From Oscillospiraceae bacterium (GTDB taxonomy: Bacteria; Bacillota; Clostridia; Oscillospirales; Oscillospiraceae), in NCBI GenBank assembly GCA_017445385.1, contig JAFSUG010000012.1, positions 1-64,000 of the forward strand: DNA of 64,000 nucleotides, given 5' to 3'. Within the stretch, counting starts at the first letter, position 1. Each line of letters starts with the position of its first letter. Positions 1 to 11,600 of this stretch are shown piece after piece. Position numbers and translations under genes: made by a program. The notes below the pieces were generated by a model that was not told the DNA's origin, did not search any database, and saw only the letters and a list, made by a program, of their open reading frames with translations.

Positions 1-376
1 CCAGCATACTGCTGACCTGCTGGAGCTGCATGAGCTTCTCAGGCGTAACAGCTTTTCCGTTGACGGTAATCTCGCCTACGGTCTCGCCGTTTGCGATACG
101 CTCCGCCAGCGCCGAAAGTGAAGCGCGCTTACCGTCTTCACGGATGTCGAGGTCAATCATGTTGCCCTCGTCATCTATGAGCCCGGCTGCATAGAGCGAT
201 TCGAGATCCGCTCTTGCGCGCTGCTCGTCGCCATCGTAGACTTGCGCCAACGATGTGACCATTTGCTCCGGCACGCCCGCCGCTGATGCGGGGAAGACGG
301 CAGACGGAACGATTTCCGCTACCATCAAGAGCGCCAGGAGCAAGCTTAACGCTTTTCTCCAAATGTTGTTCTTCAT
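1..376 (-). CDS. Secreted protein, N-terminal part only (runs off the window)
   Basis: The reading frame starts at an ATG at 376, preceded by the ribosome site AAAGGAG, and stays open to the window edge, giving the first 125 residues. Residues 1-33 form a signal peptide: MKNNIWRK, then a leucine/alanine-rich core, ending PASAAG. The rest is acidic and helical, with a segment reading GLIDDEGNMIDLDIREDG. It resembles the start of a large exported surface protein, but no domain is complete enough to name. It lies 97 nt downstream of the XRE gene on the same strand and may share its transcript. Confidence 0.75.
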   Translation of the reverse strand, partial: MKNNIWRKALSLLLALLMVAEIVPSAVFPASAAGVPEQMVTSLAQVYDGDEQRARADLESLYAAGLIDDEGNMIDLDIREDGKRASLSALAERIANGETVGEITVNGKAVTPEKLMQLQQVSSML

Positions 377-473
377 ATAGTGCTCCTTTCAGTCGTTTTT
401 ACGACATTATTCATTAAAAACGCACGAACTGCCTTGCGCTTTCCTGTTCAAGTTCGAAAATGATCGGCTCTCC

Positions 474-830
474 TTACTTTTCGGCTACGAACATCGTCTT
501 TAGCGTTGTACGCAGGCGGTCCCAGCATTCCGGGTGTTCTATAATCATTTCGTTGATATCGCAGGGGATTTCGCCTCTGTTGATCGCCGCGCGGTTTATG
601 AATTCCGTGCGGCGCTTTTCATCGGGCGGCAGCCATTTCTCCAGCACATCCATCATGCGCTCAAGGGTTTCGCGCGGAGGCGGACTCGTTCTGCCGCTGA
701 GCATGTCGTAAAAATACGGCCTTGCAATCGCTGCTTCACTGTAGAAATCGAATTGCGTCATCCCTGCATCTTTGATCAGCTGCGCGAGGTATTCGCCGAA
801 TTCGGATTTCTTTTTTCGCTCTCTGGCCAT
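474..830 (-). CDS. XRE-family helix-turn-helix regulator
   Basis: This is a 118-residue protein. Residues about 12-65 form a Cro/CI-type helix-turn-helix: EYLAQLIKDAGMTQFDFY, then AAIARPYFYDMLSGRTSPPP as the recognition region. A C-terminal helical part (EFINRAAINRGEIPCDINEM) may serve dimerisation. The start at 830 is chosen over an upstream in-frame ATG because GGGAGG sits 7 nt before it. An inverted repeat overlaps the predicted -10 box at 850-871, so autoregulation is likely. It probably also controls the secreted protein downstream. The target genes beyond that are not known. Confidence 0.85.
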   Translation of the reverse strand: MARERKKKSEFGEYLAQLIKDAGMTQFDFYSEAAIARPYFYDMLSGRTSPPPRETLERMMDVLEKWLPPDEKRRTEFINRAAINRGEIPCDINEMIIEHPECWDRLRTTLKTMFVAEK

Positions 831-849
831 CCGCGTTCCTCCCTTCGTA

Positions 850-894
850 TAGTGTGTTTGTTTACATACTAACATATTTTTTGCGATAATGCAA
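850..894 (-). promoter_or_regulatory. Promoter with overlapping operator for the XRE gene
   Basis: Read on the minus strand there is TTGCAT (889-894), a 17-nt spacer and TAGTAT (866-871). The -10 box lies inside an imperfect inverted repeat, TAGTATG / CACACTA (850-871), placed where a repressor would block RNA polymerase. Confidence 0.5.
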
Positions 895-1003
895 GGGGAT
901 TGCGCAAAACAGTTCCGCGGTTTTTCCTAAAAAGCAAAAACCGTACTTTGCTATCAAAAGCTGCTATACGGCTATTTCTACAGTGTCACTTCTTCTTTCG
1001 CTC

Positions 1004-1085
1004 CCCAACCTGAAAATACTTAGTTTCCGCGTGCTTTTTCAAGTTTTTCAAGTTGGTTTTTAGAGAGTGATGACTTTTTGATGAC
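1004..1085. repeat. Dispersed ~80-bp repeat, copy A
   Basis: The copy reads CCCAACCTGAAAATACTTAG, then CTTTTTCAAG-TTTTTCAAGTTGGTTTT, and ends GTGATGACTTTTTGATGAC. The same order of blocks recurs at 13026, 16529, 16940 and 22083. No gene lies in the 831-1182 gap apart from this repeat, the promoter above it and the hairpin below it. Confidence 0.7.
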
Positions 1086-1093
1086 CTGAAAAT

Positions 1094-1119
1094 GCGCCTA
1101 TCCCTGCGGGGATAGGCGC
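1094..1119. terminator. Hairpin downstream of dapL
   Basis: An 11-bp stem (GCGCCTATCCC / GGGATAGGCGC) with a 4-nt loop is followed by TGTTTT on the plus strand and by ATTTTC on the minus strand. It is 63 nt past the dapL stop codon and is the likely end of the glnN-dapL operon. Confidence 0.6.
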
Positions 1120-1182
1120 TGTTTTACGTTGCAATACGATTGCTTGAGGGAAGCGCGGTGTGCGCTGCTTTGCAGCAAAGCG

Positions 1183-2370
1183 CTATCGTTTCAGCAGTGA
1201 TACGAGCCGCGCGGCGGCTTCGCGGGTGTCCTTGGGATTGCCGAACGACGAAAAGCGGAAGTAGCCCTCGCCGCAGTCGCCGAAGCCGATGCCGGGCGTG
1301 CCGACGACCTGAATCTCGTGCAGCAGATACTCAAAAAACGCCCAGCTTTTCATGCCGTCGGGGCACTGCATCCAGAGATACGGCGAGTTTTTGCCGCCGC
1401 AGTACCACAGACCGGTTTGATCGAGCGCGGCGGAAAGCACGCTTGCGTTTTCGCGGTAGAGCGCAAGCTGCGATTCGATCTGCCGCCGACCTTCCGGGGA
1501 GAACGCCGCCATTGCGCCCTTTTGCAGGATATAGGAAACGCCGTTTGTGCGTGTTGTGCGGTTGCGCAGCCACATAGCATTCAGCGACATTCCGTGCCGC
1601 ACCAGCTCCTTGGAAAGAGCGGTGTAACCCAGCCGCGTGCCGGTGAAACCGGCTGTTTTGGAAAGCGAGCAGATCTCGATAGCGCAGGTCGGCGCACCCT
1701 CGATCTCGAAGATGCTGTGCGGCAGCGCCGGATCGGTGACGAACGCCTCATACGCCGCATCAAACAGGATCACTGCGCCGCGCCGGTTTGCAAAGTCCAC
1801 CCACGTTTTCAGCTTTTCGCGCGTAAAGACCGCGCCGGTTGGATTGTTGGGCGAGCAGATATAGATGAGATCGGCGTCAATCTGCTCGTCCGGCTCCGGC
1901 AAAAAATCGCAGTCGCACGACGCGGGCAGATGGATAATCTCTCTGCCGGACATGATATTGGTGTCCACGTACGCAGGGTATGCCGGCTCTAAAACGAGCG
2001 CGCGGCTTTCCGGCGCAAAGAGATCGAGCAGCTCCCCCAAATCGTCGCCTGCGCCGGAGGAGATAAAAATCTCGTCCGGGGAGAGCGTTACGCCGCGTGA
2101 GGCGTAGTGCTTTGCGATCGTTTCGCGCAGCTCATGCAGTCCGCTTTCCAGCAGATAGCCGTGGAAGTGTTCCATCGTTGCCTGATCTGCAACCGCCTGA
2201 TGCAGCGCATCGATTACAGCAGGACAGAGCGGCTGGGATATGTCGCCGATTCCCATTTTATACAGCTTTTCGCCGGGGTGCGCCGCGAGGTATGCCTCCG
2301 ATTTTTCGGAGATGCGCAGGAAAAAATAGGAGTCCTGCAGCTCGGCGTAATGCAGATTCGGAACGATCAT
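1183..2370 (-). CDS. dapL: LL-diaminopimelate aminotransferase
   Basis: DapL converts tetrahydrodipicolinate to LL-diaminopimelate in one PLP-dependent transamination, using glutamate as donor, for lysine and peptidoglycan synthesis. The 395-residue length matches the family. This is a class I/II aminotransferase fold: YKMGIGDISQP near residue 40, SPNNPTGA near 170, the PLP-binding lysine at about 238 in SLSKTAGFTGTRLGY, and the C-terminal arginine motif GYFRFSSFG. It overlaps dapF by 4 nt (ATGA), so the two steps are translationally coupled. The next step, racemisation by DapF, is the upstream neighbour. It is the last gene of the operon. Confidence 0.95.
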   Translation of the reverse strand: MIVPNLHYAELQDSYFFLRISEKSEAYLAAHPGEKLYKMGIGDISQPLCPAVIDALHQAVADQATMEHFHGYLLESGLHELRETIAKHYASRGVTLSPDEIFISSGAGDDLGELLDLFAPESRALVLEPAYPAYVDTNIMSGREIIHLPASCDCDFLPEPDEQIDADLIYICSPNNPTGAVFTREKLKTWVDFANRRGAVILFDAAYEAFVTDPALPHSIFEIEGAPTCAIEICSLSKTAGFTGTRLGYTALSKELVRHGMSLNAMWLRNRTTRTNGVSYILQKGAMAAFSPEGRRQIESQLALYRENASVLSAALDQTGLWYCGGKNSPYLWMQCPDGMKSWAFFEYLLHEIQVVGTPGIGFGDCGEGYFRFSSFGNPKDTREAAARLVSLLKR

Positions 2371-3149
2371 ACGGTTTCTCCTTCATATACGGTTACGGCT
2401 TCTCCGGTCATCGTCACGCTGCCGTCCGGCGCGACGGCGATTTGCAGCGTGCCGCCGTCCAGCCGGACGGAGATCGGCGTGCTTGCATGGCAGATGCCCT
2501 TTTTCACTGCCGCGGCTGCCGCGGCGCACGCGCCGGTGCCGCACGCCATGGTCACGCCGCTGCCGCGCTCCCATACGCGCATCCGCAGTACGTCTTTACC
2601 GAGCGGCTGCACGAACTCCACGTTGACGCCGTCGGGAAAAAGCGGATAACGTTCGATTGCCGCGCCGAGCGTACAGAGCGGCGCGCGCTCCGCGTCCTGC
2701 GTAAAGATCACCGCGTGGGGATTGCCGACGCTGACGGGGAGCAGGCGCACGGTTTTTCCGTCTGCATTGAGCGTCTGCTCTTCTGTGCAGACGGCTTTTC
2801 CCATTCCGACGGTCACGGTCTGCACCTTGCCGTTTTGCACTTGCAGATGCAGCGTTTTCACGCCCGAAAGGGTTTCGACCGTCAACTCGGTTTTTTCTGT
2901 CAAACCTTTTTCATAGACGTATTTTCCCACGCAGCGGATGCCGTTGCCGCACATCTTCGCCTCGCTTCCGTCGGCGTTGAAGATGCGCATTTTGAAATCG
3001 GCGATCTTCGACTGTTCGATGAAGATCATGCCGTCGGAGCCGGCGCCGAAATGACGGTCGGAGAGACGGCGAATCGTCTCCGCGCCGCAAGGCGCGCCAT
3101 AAACGTACAGATAGTCGTTGCCGAGACCGTGCATTTTGGTGAAATGCAT
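2367..3149 (-). CDS. dapF: Diaminopimelate epimerase
   Basis: DapF interconverts LL- and meso-diaminopimelate with a cofactor-free two-base mechanism. The 260-residue protein carries both catalytic cysteines in their standard settings, C67 in MCGNGIRCVG and C203 in MACGTGACAAA. The N-terminus MHFTKMHGLGNDY is the family signature. The gene begins one nucleotide after the pyrG stop codon and overlaps dapL. meso-diaminopimelate is both the lysine precursor and the likely peptidoglycan cross-linking residue in this organism. Confidence 0.96.
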   Translation of the reverse strand: MHFTKMHGLGNDYLYVYGAPCGAETIRRLSDRHFGAGSDGMIFIEQSKIADFKMRIFNADGSEAKMCGNGIRCVGKYVYEKGLTEKTELTVETLSGVKTLHLQVQNGKVQTVTVGMGKAVCTEEQTLNADGKTVRLLPVSVGNPHAVIFTQDAERAPLCTLGAAIERYPLFPDGVNVEFVQPLGKDVLRMRVWERGSGVTMACGTGACAAAAAAVKKGICHASTPISVRLDGGTLQIAVAPDGSVTMTGEAVTVYEGETV

Positions 3150-3150
3150 C

Positions 3151-6281
<3,131 letters not shown>

Positions 6282-6292
6282 CTCTGTGCGCC

Positions 6293-7876
6293 TCACTTTC
6301 CGCTGTCGCCGTAGTTTTTGAGCACGCGGGCGGACGGGTCGCTGACGTCGCAGCCCTCCCATGCCTTGTTCGGCATCCAGAAATCTGCGATCATTTGCCC
6401 CTGCCCGGGGTAGTATTTTTCAAAGATTTCACGGTAGAGCAGGGATTCTTTTGTAAACGGCTGCGCGTGGGTATACTTTGCGCGCAGCGTTTCAAACTCC
6501 GCATCGGTGTAGTACGATTCGGCGTACTCCTTGAGATCATCGACCATAGAATGACCGACCGCATCGGAAAACGCCGCCTTTTCTCGCCACAAAATCGCGT
6601 CCGGCAGATAGCCGAGCCCTTCGAACGCATGGCGCAGCAGATATTTTCCTTTGCCGTAGACGTTCATCTTCTTTTCGGGATCGACCGCCATGACGAACTT
6701 CACGAAATCCAGATCACCGAACGGAACGCGCGCCTCGAGCGAGTTGACCGAGATGCAGCGGTCTGCGCGCAGCACGTCATACATATGCAGCTCCCGGATG
6801 CGCTTTTCCGCCTCGCGCTGGAAGGCATCGGCATCGGGCGCGAAGTCTGTATATTTGTAGCCGAACAGCTCGTCGGAGATCTCGCCCGTCAGCAGCACGC
6901 GGATATCTGTGCGCTCGTGGATCGCCTTGCAGCAGAGGTACATACCCATACTGGCGCGGATCGTGGTGATGTCGAACGTGCCGAGCAGATAGATTACGTC
7001 CTCCAGCGCGGCGAGAACCTCTTCTTTCGTCATGATGACCTCGGTGTGGTCGCTGCCGATGTAGTCCGCAACCTGCCGCGCGTATTTGAGATCGATGGCA
7101 TCAAGATCCATGCCGATTGCAAACGTGCGGATCGGCGTTTTGCTTTTCTTTGCCGCGATTGCGCATACAAGCGAGGAGTCCAGTCCGCCGGAGAGCAGGA
7201 ACCCGACCTTGGCATCGGCTACAAGCCGCTTTTCCACGCCTGCGATCAGCTTCTCGCGGATATTGCGGCAAACGGTTTCAAGATCGTCGCGGCAAACGGT
7301 ATCCGCTTTGGCAATCTCGCAGTAGCAGGTGAATTTTCCGTCCTTCCAGTAATGCCCGGGCGGGAACGGCAGGATCGTATCAACCAGCCCGACGAGGTTT
7401 TTCGGCTCGCTGGCAAAGACAAATACGCCGTCTTTGTCCTGCCCGTAATAGAGCGGACGAATGCCGATCGGATCGCGTGCGGCGATGAACTCGCCGGTTT
7501 CGCCATCGTAGAGGATACAGACAAACTCTGCATCGAGCATGGAGAAGATTTCTGTGCCGTACTCGCGGTACAGCGGCAAAAGAATCTCACAGTCGGAGTC
7601 GCTCCGGAAGGTATAGCCCTTCTTTTGCAGCGCCGTCCGCATCGTCTCAAAGCCGTACAGCTCGCCGTTGCAAACAACGTAGCTTCCGTTCAGCTCGAAC
7701 GGCTGCATTCCTTCATCGGTCAAGCCCATGATGGAGAGCCGATGGAAGCCGAGAAGCCCCTTGCCGGTATCTAAAATGCGGCTGTCGTCCGGACCGCGTG
7801 ATTTTGTTTTATAAAAGCCCTCGCGAAACGCCGCCGGATCCGCGCCGCTGCCGCAGTAGCCCATGATGGAACACAT
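6293..7876 (-). CDS. asnB: Asparagine synthase (glutamine-hydrolysing)
   Basis: AsnB forms asparagine from aspartate, ATP and glutamine. The 527-residue protein begins MCSIMGYCG, so the class II amidotransferase nucleophile Cys2 is exposed after methionine removal. It has the RGPDDSR substrate loop and the ATP-binding motif [11 protein letters not shown] near residue 240. Choosing the start at 7876 is forced by the need for Cys2; GAGAGGGG lies 10 nt upstream. It follows the 40-aa ORF by 17 nt and precedes guaA by 11 nt. Confidence 0.95.
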   Translation of the reverse strand: MCSIMGYCGSGADPAAFREGFYKTKSRGPDDSRILDTGKGLLGFHRLSIMGLTDEGMQPFELNGSYVVCNGELYGFETMRTALQKKGYTFRSDSDCEILLPLYREYGTEIFSMLDAEFVCILYDGETGEFIAARDPIGIRPLYYGQDKDGVFVFASEPKNLVGLVDTILPFPPGHYWKDGKFTCYCEIAKADTVCRDDLETVCRNIREKLIAGVEKRLVADAKVGFLLSGGLDSSLVCAIAAKKSKTPIRTFAIGMDLDAIDLKYARQVADYIGSDHTEVIMTKEEVLAALEDVIYLLGTFDITTIRASMGMYLCCKAIHERTDIRVLLTGEISDELFGYKYTDFAPDADAFQREAEKRIRELHMYDVLRADRCISVNSLEARVPFGDLDFVKFVMAVDPEKKMNVYGKGKYLLRHAFEGLGYLPDAILWREKAAFSDAVGHSMVDDLKEYAESYYTDAEFETLRAKYTHAQPFTKESLLYREIFEKYYPGQGQMIADFWMPNKAWEGCDVSDPSARVLKNYGDSGK

Positions 7877-7893
7877 TTCAAAGCACCCCTCTC

Positions 7894-8016
7894 TCAATCC
7901 CACGATTCTGTGTCGCGGTCAAATTCGCATTCGTTTTCCTGCGGCGGCAGCGTTTCCGCATCGGTCTGCCCGATGACGATTTGCTGCTGCTGATCCGTAA
8001 AGAAGGCTGTTTCCAT
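7894..8016 (-). CDS. Small acidic 40-residue protein in the glutamine operon
   Basis: The ORF has a strong ribosome site, AAAGGAG, 9 nt before its ATG, and sits 14 nt after glnN and 17 nt before asnB. The protein begins METAFFTDQQQQIVIGQ and ends EFDRDTESWD. It is acidic and has no membrane segment. I do not recognise it. Its position between the glutamine maker and the first glutamine consumer, with regular spacing, argues that it is translated. It could be a small regulator of a neighbouring enzyme, but nothing in the sequence shows that. Confidence 0.6.
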   Translation of the reverse strand: METAFFTDQQQQIVIGQTDAETLPPQENECEFDRDTESWD

Positions 8017-8030
8017 TGCGCATGCTCCTT

Positions 8031-10127
8031 TCATTTTACCCCGAACAGCAGATCGCCGTAGGTCGGCATCGGCCAATGACGCTTGTCGGTAATCGTCTCC
8101 GCCTCGTCGCAGGCGAGCCGAAGCTCGCACATCCGAACCAGCACGCTGTCGCGGATTGCAAAGGCTTCCGCTGTGATATCGGGCGCGTCGTGCAGCGAGA
8201 GGATCGCCGCTTCCAGTGACGCGGTGTGCTGCGCGATGCAGTCCGCCAGCGTAGAGAGCTTCTGCACGGTTTCCAGCTCGTACGCGCACGGCAGCGCGCT
8301 ATCGAGCGCGCGCTTTGCCGCGGCGCTTGCGGCGAGCTCGCCGGCATAGCCGGATACCGCCGGCAGAATCATCGTTCGCGCCATCTGCGCCATCGTTTCC
8401 GCCTCGATCCGAACGCTCTTGCAGTAGTTTTCCAGCATGATCTCGCAGCGCGAATGCAGCTCCGCTTCGGAGAAGACCTTGTGCGCCGTCAGCATCTTCA
8501 CGTTCTTCTCATCGAGCAGATGCGGCATGCAGTCCGGCGTGGTGCGGTAGTTGCAAAGTCCGCGCTGCTCGGTTGCTTCGCGGATCCAACTTTCATCGTA
8601 TCCGTTGCCGCCGAACAAAATGCGCTTGTGCTCGCGGATCGTCCGCTTGATCAGCGCGTGCAGCGCCGTTTCGAAATCCGCTGCCTGCTCCAGTTCGTCG
8701 GCATATTGCCGCAAGCTCTCCGCCACTGCGCTGTCCAGCATGATGTTTGCGCAGGCAATGCTGTTCGAGGAGCCGAGCATACGGAACTCGAATTTGTTGC
8801 CGGTGAACGCGAACGGCGAGGTGCGGTTGCGGTCGGTCGTGTCGCGTGTGAAGCGCGGCAGCACGTCCACACCGAGCTTGAGCTTCTTTTTTTCCGCGCC
8901 ATGGTAGGGCTTATCCTGCTCGATCGCCTCCAGCACGGCACTGAGCTCATCGCCGAGGAAGATCGATACCACGGCGGGCGGCGCTTCGTTGGCGCCGAGA
9001 CGGTGGTCGTTACTTGCCGTTGCCACAGAAATGCGCAGCAGATCCTGGTAGTCGTCCACCGCTTGGATCACCGCGCAGAGAAACAGCAGGAACTGCGCGT
9101 TTTCATACGGCGTTTCGCCCGGAGACAGCAGGTTTACGCCTGTGTCCGTCGCCATTGACCAGTTGTTGTGCTTTCCGCTGCCGTTCACGCCGGCAAACGG
9201 CTTTTCGTGCAGCAGGCAGACCAGCCCATGCTTCGATGCCACCTTCTGCATAATCTCCATGGTCAGCTGGTTGTGATCCGTTGCCATGTTGGTGGTGGTA
9301 TAGATCGGCGCCAGCTCGTGCTGCGCGGGCGCAACCTCGTTGTGCTCGGTTTTGGCGAGGATGCCAAGCTTCCACAGCGTCTCGTTCAGCTCCGCCATAT
9401 ACGCCGCTACGCGCGGCTTGATCGCGCCGAAGTAGTGATCGTCCATCTCCTGACCCTTGGGCGGCTTCGCGCCGAACAGCGTTCTACCCGTGAAGCGCAG
9501 GTCCGGCCGCTGATCGTACATCTCTTTCGTGATCAGAAAATACTCCTGCTCCGGCCCAACCATCGTGCGCACGGTCTTTGCTGTGTTGTTGCCGAACAGC
9601 CGCAGAATGCGCAGCGCCTGGCGGTCGAGCGCAGCCATCGCGCGCAGCAGCGGCGTTTTCTTGTCCAGCGCCTCGCCGCCATACGAGCAAAACGCCGTGG
9701 GGATGCAGAGCGTTTTATCTTTAATAAATGCATAGGACGTCGGGTCCCACGCCGTATAGCCTCTTGCCTCGAAGGTAGCGCGCAGACCGCCCGATGGGAA
9801 CGAGGACGCATCCGGCTCGCCGCGAATCAGCTCCTTGCCGGAAAATTCCATGATCACACCGCCGTCGGGTGAGGGGGCGATAAAGCTGTCGTGCTTTTCC
9901 GCCGTGATGCCGGTCAGTGGCTGGAACCAGTGCGTGAAGTGCGTTGCGCCGTGCGCAACTGCCCAGGTTTTCATTGCGTCCGCTACGGCGTTGGCAACGC
10001 CGATGTCCAGCGCCGTGCCGCCATCGATGGTATTTCGCAGCGAACGGTAGGTTTCATCGGAGAGATTCGCTTTCATCACCCGATCGTCAAACACAAGAGA
10101 TCCAAAATATTCCGGTACGGTTTCCAT
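8031..10127 (-). CDS. glnN: Glutamine synthetase, type III
   Basis: GlnN makes glutamine from glutamate, ammonia and ATP. At 698 residues it has the size of GSIII rather than the ~440 residues of GSI. It shows the GSIII landmarks [11 protein letters not shown], the [13 protein letters not shown] motif, the [16 protein letters not shown] block and [11 protein letters not shown]. The start [10 protein letters not shown] at 10127 is fixed by AGGAGG 7 nt upstream; the reading frame stays open further upstream through the leader. It heads the seven-gene operon. Its leader holds two intrinsic terminators, implying control by attenuation or antitermination. Confidence 0.95.
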   Translation of the reverse strand: METVPEYFGSLVFDDRVMKANLSDETYRSLRNTIDGGTALDIGVANAVADAMKTWAVAHGATHFTHWFQPLTGITAEKHDSFIAPSPDGGVIMEFSGKELIRGEPDASSFPSGGLRATFEARGYTAWDPTSYAFIKDKTLCIPTAFCSYGGEALDKKTPLLRAMAALDRQALRILRLFGNNTAKTVRTMVGPEQEYFLITKEMYDQRPDLRFTGRTLFGAKPPKGQEMDDHYFGAIKPRVAAYMAELNETLWKLGILAKTEHNEVAPAQHELAPIYTTTNMATDHNQLTMEIMQKVASKHGLVCLLHEKPFAGVNGSGKHNNWSMATDTGVNLLSPGETPYENAQFLLFLCAVIQAVDDYQDLLRISVATASNDHRLGANEAPPAVVSIFLGDELSAVLEAIEQDKPYHGAEKKKLKLGVDVLPRFTRDTTDRNRTSPFAFTGNKFEFRMLGSSNSIACANIMLDSAVAESLRQYADELEQAADFETALHALIKRTIREHKRILFGGNGYDESWIREATEQRGLCNYRTTPDCMPHLLDEKNVKMLTAHKVFSEAELHSRCEIMLENYCKSVRIEAETMAQMARTMILPAVSGYAGELAASAAAKRALDSALPCAYELETVQKLSTLADCIAQHTASLEAAILSLHDAPDITAEAFAIRDSVLVRMCELRLACDEAETITDKRHWPMPTYGDLLFGVK

Positions 10128-10151
10128 GGCTGTTTCCTCCTTTTTTGTAAT

Positions 10152-10186
10152 AAAAAAGCGCTTTCGGGCGAGTGCCCGAAAGCGCC
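10152..10186 (-). terminator. Leader terminator 2 before glnN
   Basis: On the minus strand a perfect 12-bp stem, GCGCTTTCGGGC / GCCCGAAAGCGC, with loop ACTC is followed by six T's and ATTA. It ends about 25 nt before the glnN start codon and after the glnN promoter, so transcription must read through it to express the operon. Confidence 0.8.
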
Positions 10187-10195
10187 GAAATACGG

Positions 10196-10233
10196 AAAAA
10201 AGGCGTCGTCGAGTGTCACACCCGAAGACGCCT
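10196..10233 (-). terminator. Leader terminator 1 before glnN
   Basis: A 7-bp outer stem (AGGCGTC / GACGCCT) plus an inner CGGGTG-TGA-CACTCG stem is followed by six T's on the minus strand. Its 5' inner arm CGGGTGT can also pair with GCACTCG in the loop region of terminator 2, so the two hairpins may be alternatives. I see no clear AnnGnn hexaloop pair of the kind ANTAR proteins bind. Confidence 0.65.
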
Positions 10234-10251
10234 TTGCCTTCTATGGTGAGC

Positions 10252-10280
10252 ATTCTACTACCCACGTTTTAATTTGTCAA
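10252..10280 (-). promoter_or_regulatory. Promoter of the glnN operon
   Basis: A consensus TTGACA (10275-10280), a 17-nt spacer and TAGAAT (10252-10257) read toward glnN. Transcripts would start near 10245 and run into the two leader terminators. Confidence 0.8.
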
Positions 10281-10287
10281 CAGTTTT

Positions 10288-10316
10288 TTGCTTTTTTTTC
10301 GCTGCCGTGCTATAAT
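10288..10316 (+). promoter_or_regulatory. Promoter of the divergent glnA-like gene
   Basis: TTGCTT (10288-10293), 17 nt and a perfect TATAAT (10311-10316) precede the glnA-like start codon by 39 nt. It diverges from the glnN promoter a few bases away, so a single DNA-bound regulator could affect both. Confidence 0.65.
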
Positions 10317-10355
10317 GCCGTATATTTATTATCAAGCACGAAATGAGGTGCCGTC

Positions 10356-11567
10356 ATGAAGTATACGAGAGAAGAAGTGCTGCAATATGTGCAGGAGGAG
10401 GACGTGAAGTTCATCCGCCTCGCGTTCTGCGACGTGTTTGGCAAGCAGAAGAACATCTCCATCCTGCCCGATGAGCTGCCGCGTGCGTTCGATTCCGGAA
10501 TCGCCTTTGACGCCTCCGCAATTGCCGGATTTCTCGATGAGGCGCATTCGGATCTGCTGCTGCATCCCGATCCCGCAACGCTGACGCTGCTGCCGTGGCG
10601 TCCCGAGCACGGTAAGGTCGTGCGGATGTTCAGCAACGTGACGCATCCGGACGGCACGCCGTTTGAAAGCGATACACGCCGACTTTTGCAGGCTGCGATT
10701 GCAGAGGCGGAGACGGAGGGGCTGTCGTTCGCGTTCGGTTCGGAGCAGGAGTTCTATCTGTTCCGCATGGATGAGGCAGGTCTTCCCACAAAAGTGCCGT
10801 ACGACGCCGCCGGCTATATGGATATCGCGCCCGAGGACAAGGGCGAGAACATCCGCCGCGAGATCTGCCTGACGCTGGAGCAAATGGGAATCCGCCCTGA
10901 GCGCTCGCATCATGAGCAGGGACCCGGACAGAATGAAATCGATTTTCGCTACTCCGATGCGCTGACCGCTGCGGACAGCGCCCAGACGTTCCAGACGGTC
11001 GTCCGCACCGTGGCAGGCAGAAACGGGCTTTATGCGGATTTCAGCGCAAAGCCGCTGCCCGATGCGCCGGGCAATGGCTTCCATATCAACGTATCCGTTC
11101 GCGCATCGGACTCCGGCGACCGTATGGCGCAGATGATTGCCGGCGTTTTGGCGCACGCCGAGGAGATGACGCTGTTTCTCAATCCGACGGAGAACTCTTA
11201 CGCGCGTTTTGGCTTGGATAAGGCGCCGCGCTACGTATCGTGGTCGGCAGGCAACCGTTCGCAGCTTGTGCGTATTCCGGCAGCGGAGGGAGAGTACCGC
11301 CGCGCGGAGCTGCGCTCGCCTGATCCCACGGCAAATCCGTATCTGGCGTTCGCGCTGCTGATCCGAGCCGGTTTGGACGGCATCCGCAGCGGTCTCACGC
11401 TGCCTCCGGCGGCAGATCTCAACTTGTACGAAGCAAACGAGCGCATTACCGATCGGTTCCGCCGTCTGCCGGATACGCTTGCCACCGCGCGGCAGACTGC
11501 GATGGAGAGCGATTTCATCCGCGCATTTATTCCGCAGGCGATTTTAGACAGCTACTGCGGCCGATAA
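10356..11567 (+). CDS. glnA: Glutamine synthetase, short type I-like
   Basis: The protein has 403 residues, shorter than the usual ~440 of GSI. It has the beta-grasp N-terminus and the catalytic C-terminal domain: GSEQEFYLF (metal site) near 128, EQGPGQNEIDF near 190, GNGFHINVS near 236, and the ATP/glutamate arginine motif GNRSQLVRIP near 305. Residues in the histidine motif differ slightly from textbook GSI (HIN rather than HIH). It is therefore either a true second synthetase or a related gamma-glutamyl-amine ligase. Divergent placement from glnN and the ANTAR gene 33 nt downstream favour nitrogen assimilation. Confidence 0.85.
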   Translation: MKYTREEVLQYVQEEDVKFIRLAFCDVFGKQKNISILPDELPRAFDSGIAFDASAIAGFLDEAHSDLLLHPDPATLTLLPWRPEHGKVVRMFSNVTHPDGTPFESDTRRLLQAAIAEAETEGLSFAFGSEQEFYLFRMDEAGLPTKVPYDAAGYMDIAPEDKGENIRREICLTLEQMGIRPERSHHEQGPGQNEIDFRYSDALTAADSAQTFQTVVRTVAGRNGLYADFSAKPLPDAPGNGFHINVSVRASDSGDRMAQMIAGVLAHAEEMTLFLNPTENSYARFGLDKAPRYVSWSAGNRSQLVRIPAAEGEYRRAELRSPDPTANPYLAFALLIRAGLDGIRSGLTLPPAADLNLYEANERITDRFRRLPDTLATARQTAMESDFIRAFIPQAILDSYCGR

Positions 11568-11600
11568 CTGCAGCGATCATTCCGAAAGGAGGGGAGCAAT

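Noticed and set aside
10155..10233. Canonical two-hexaloop ANTAR target in the glnN leader
   Set aside because: The hairpin loops I can draw are 3-4 nt and lack the A1/G4 pattern; the regulatory link to the ANTAR protein rests on position only.
10128..10265. N-terminal extension of glnN through the leader
   Set aside because: The extra frame is the terminator sequence itself, and AGGAGG fixes the start at 10127.
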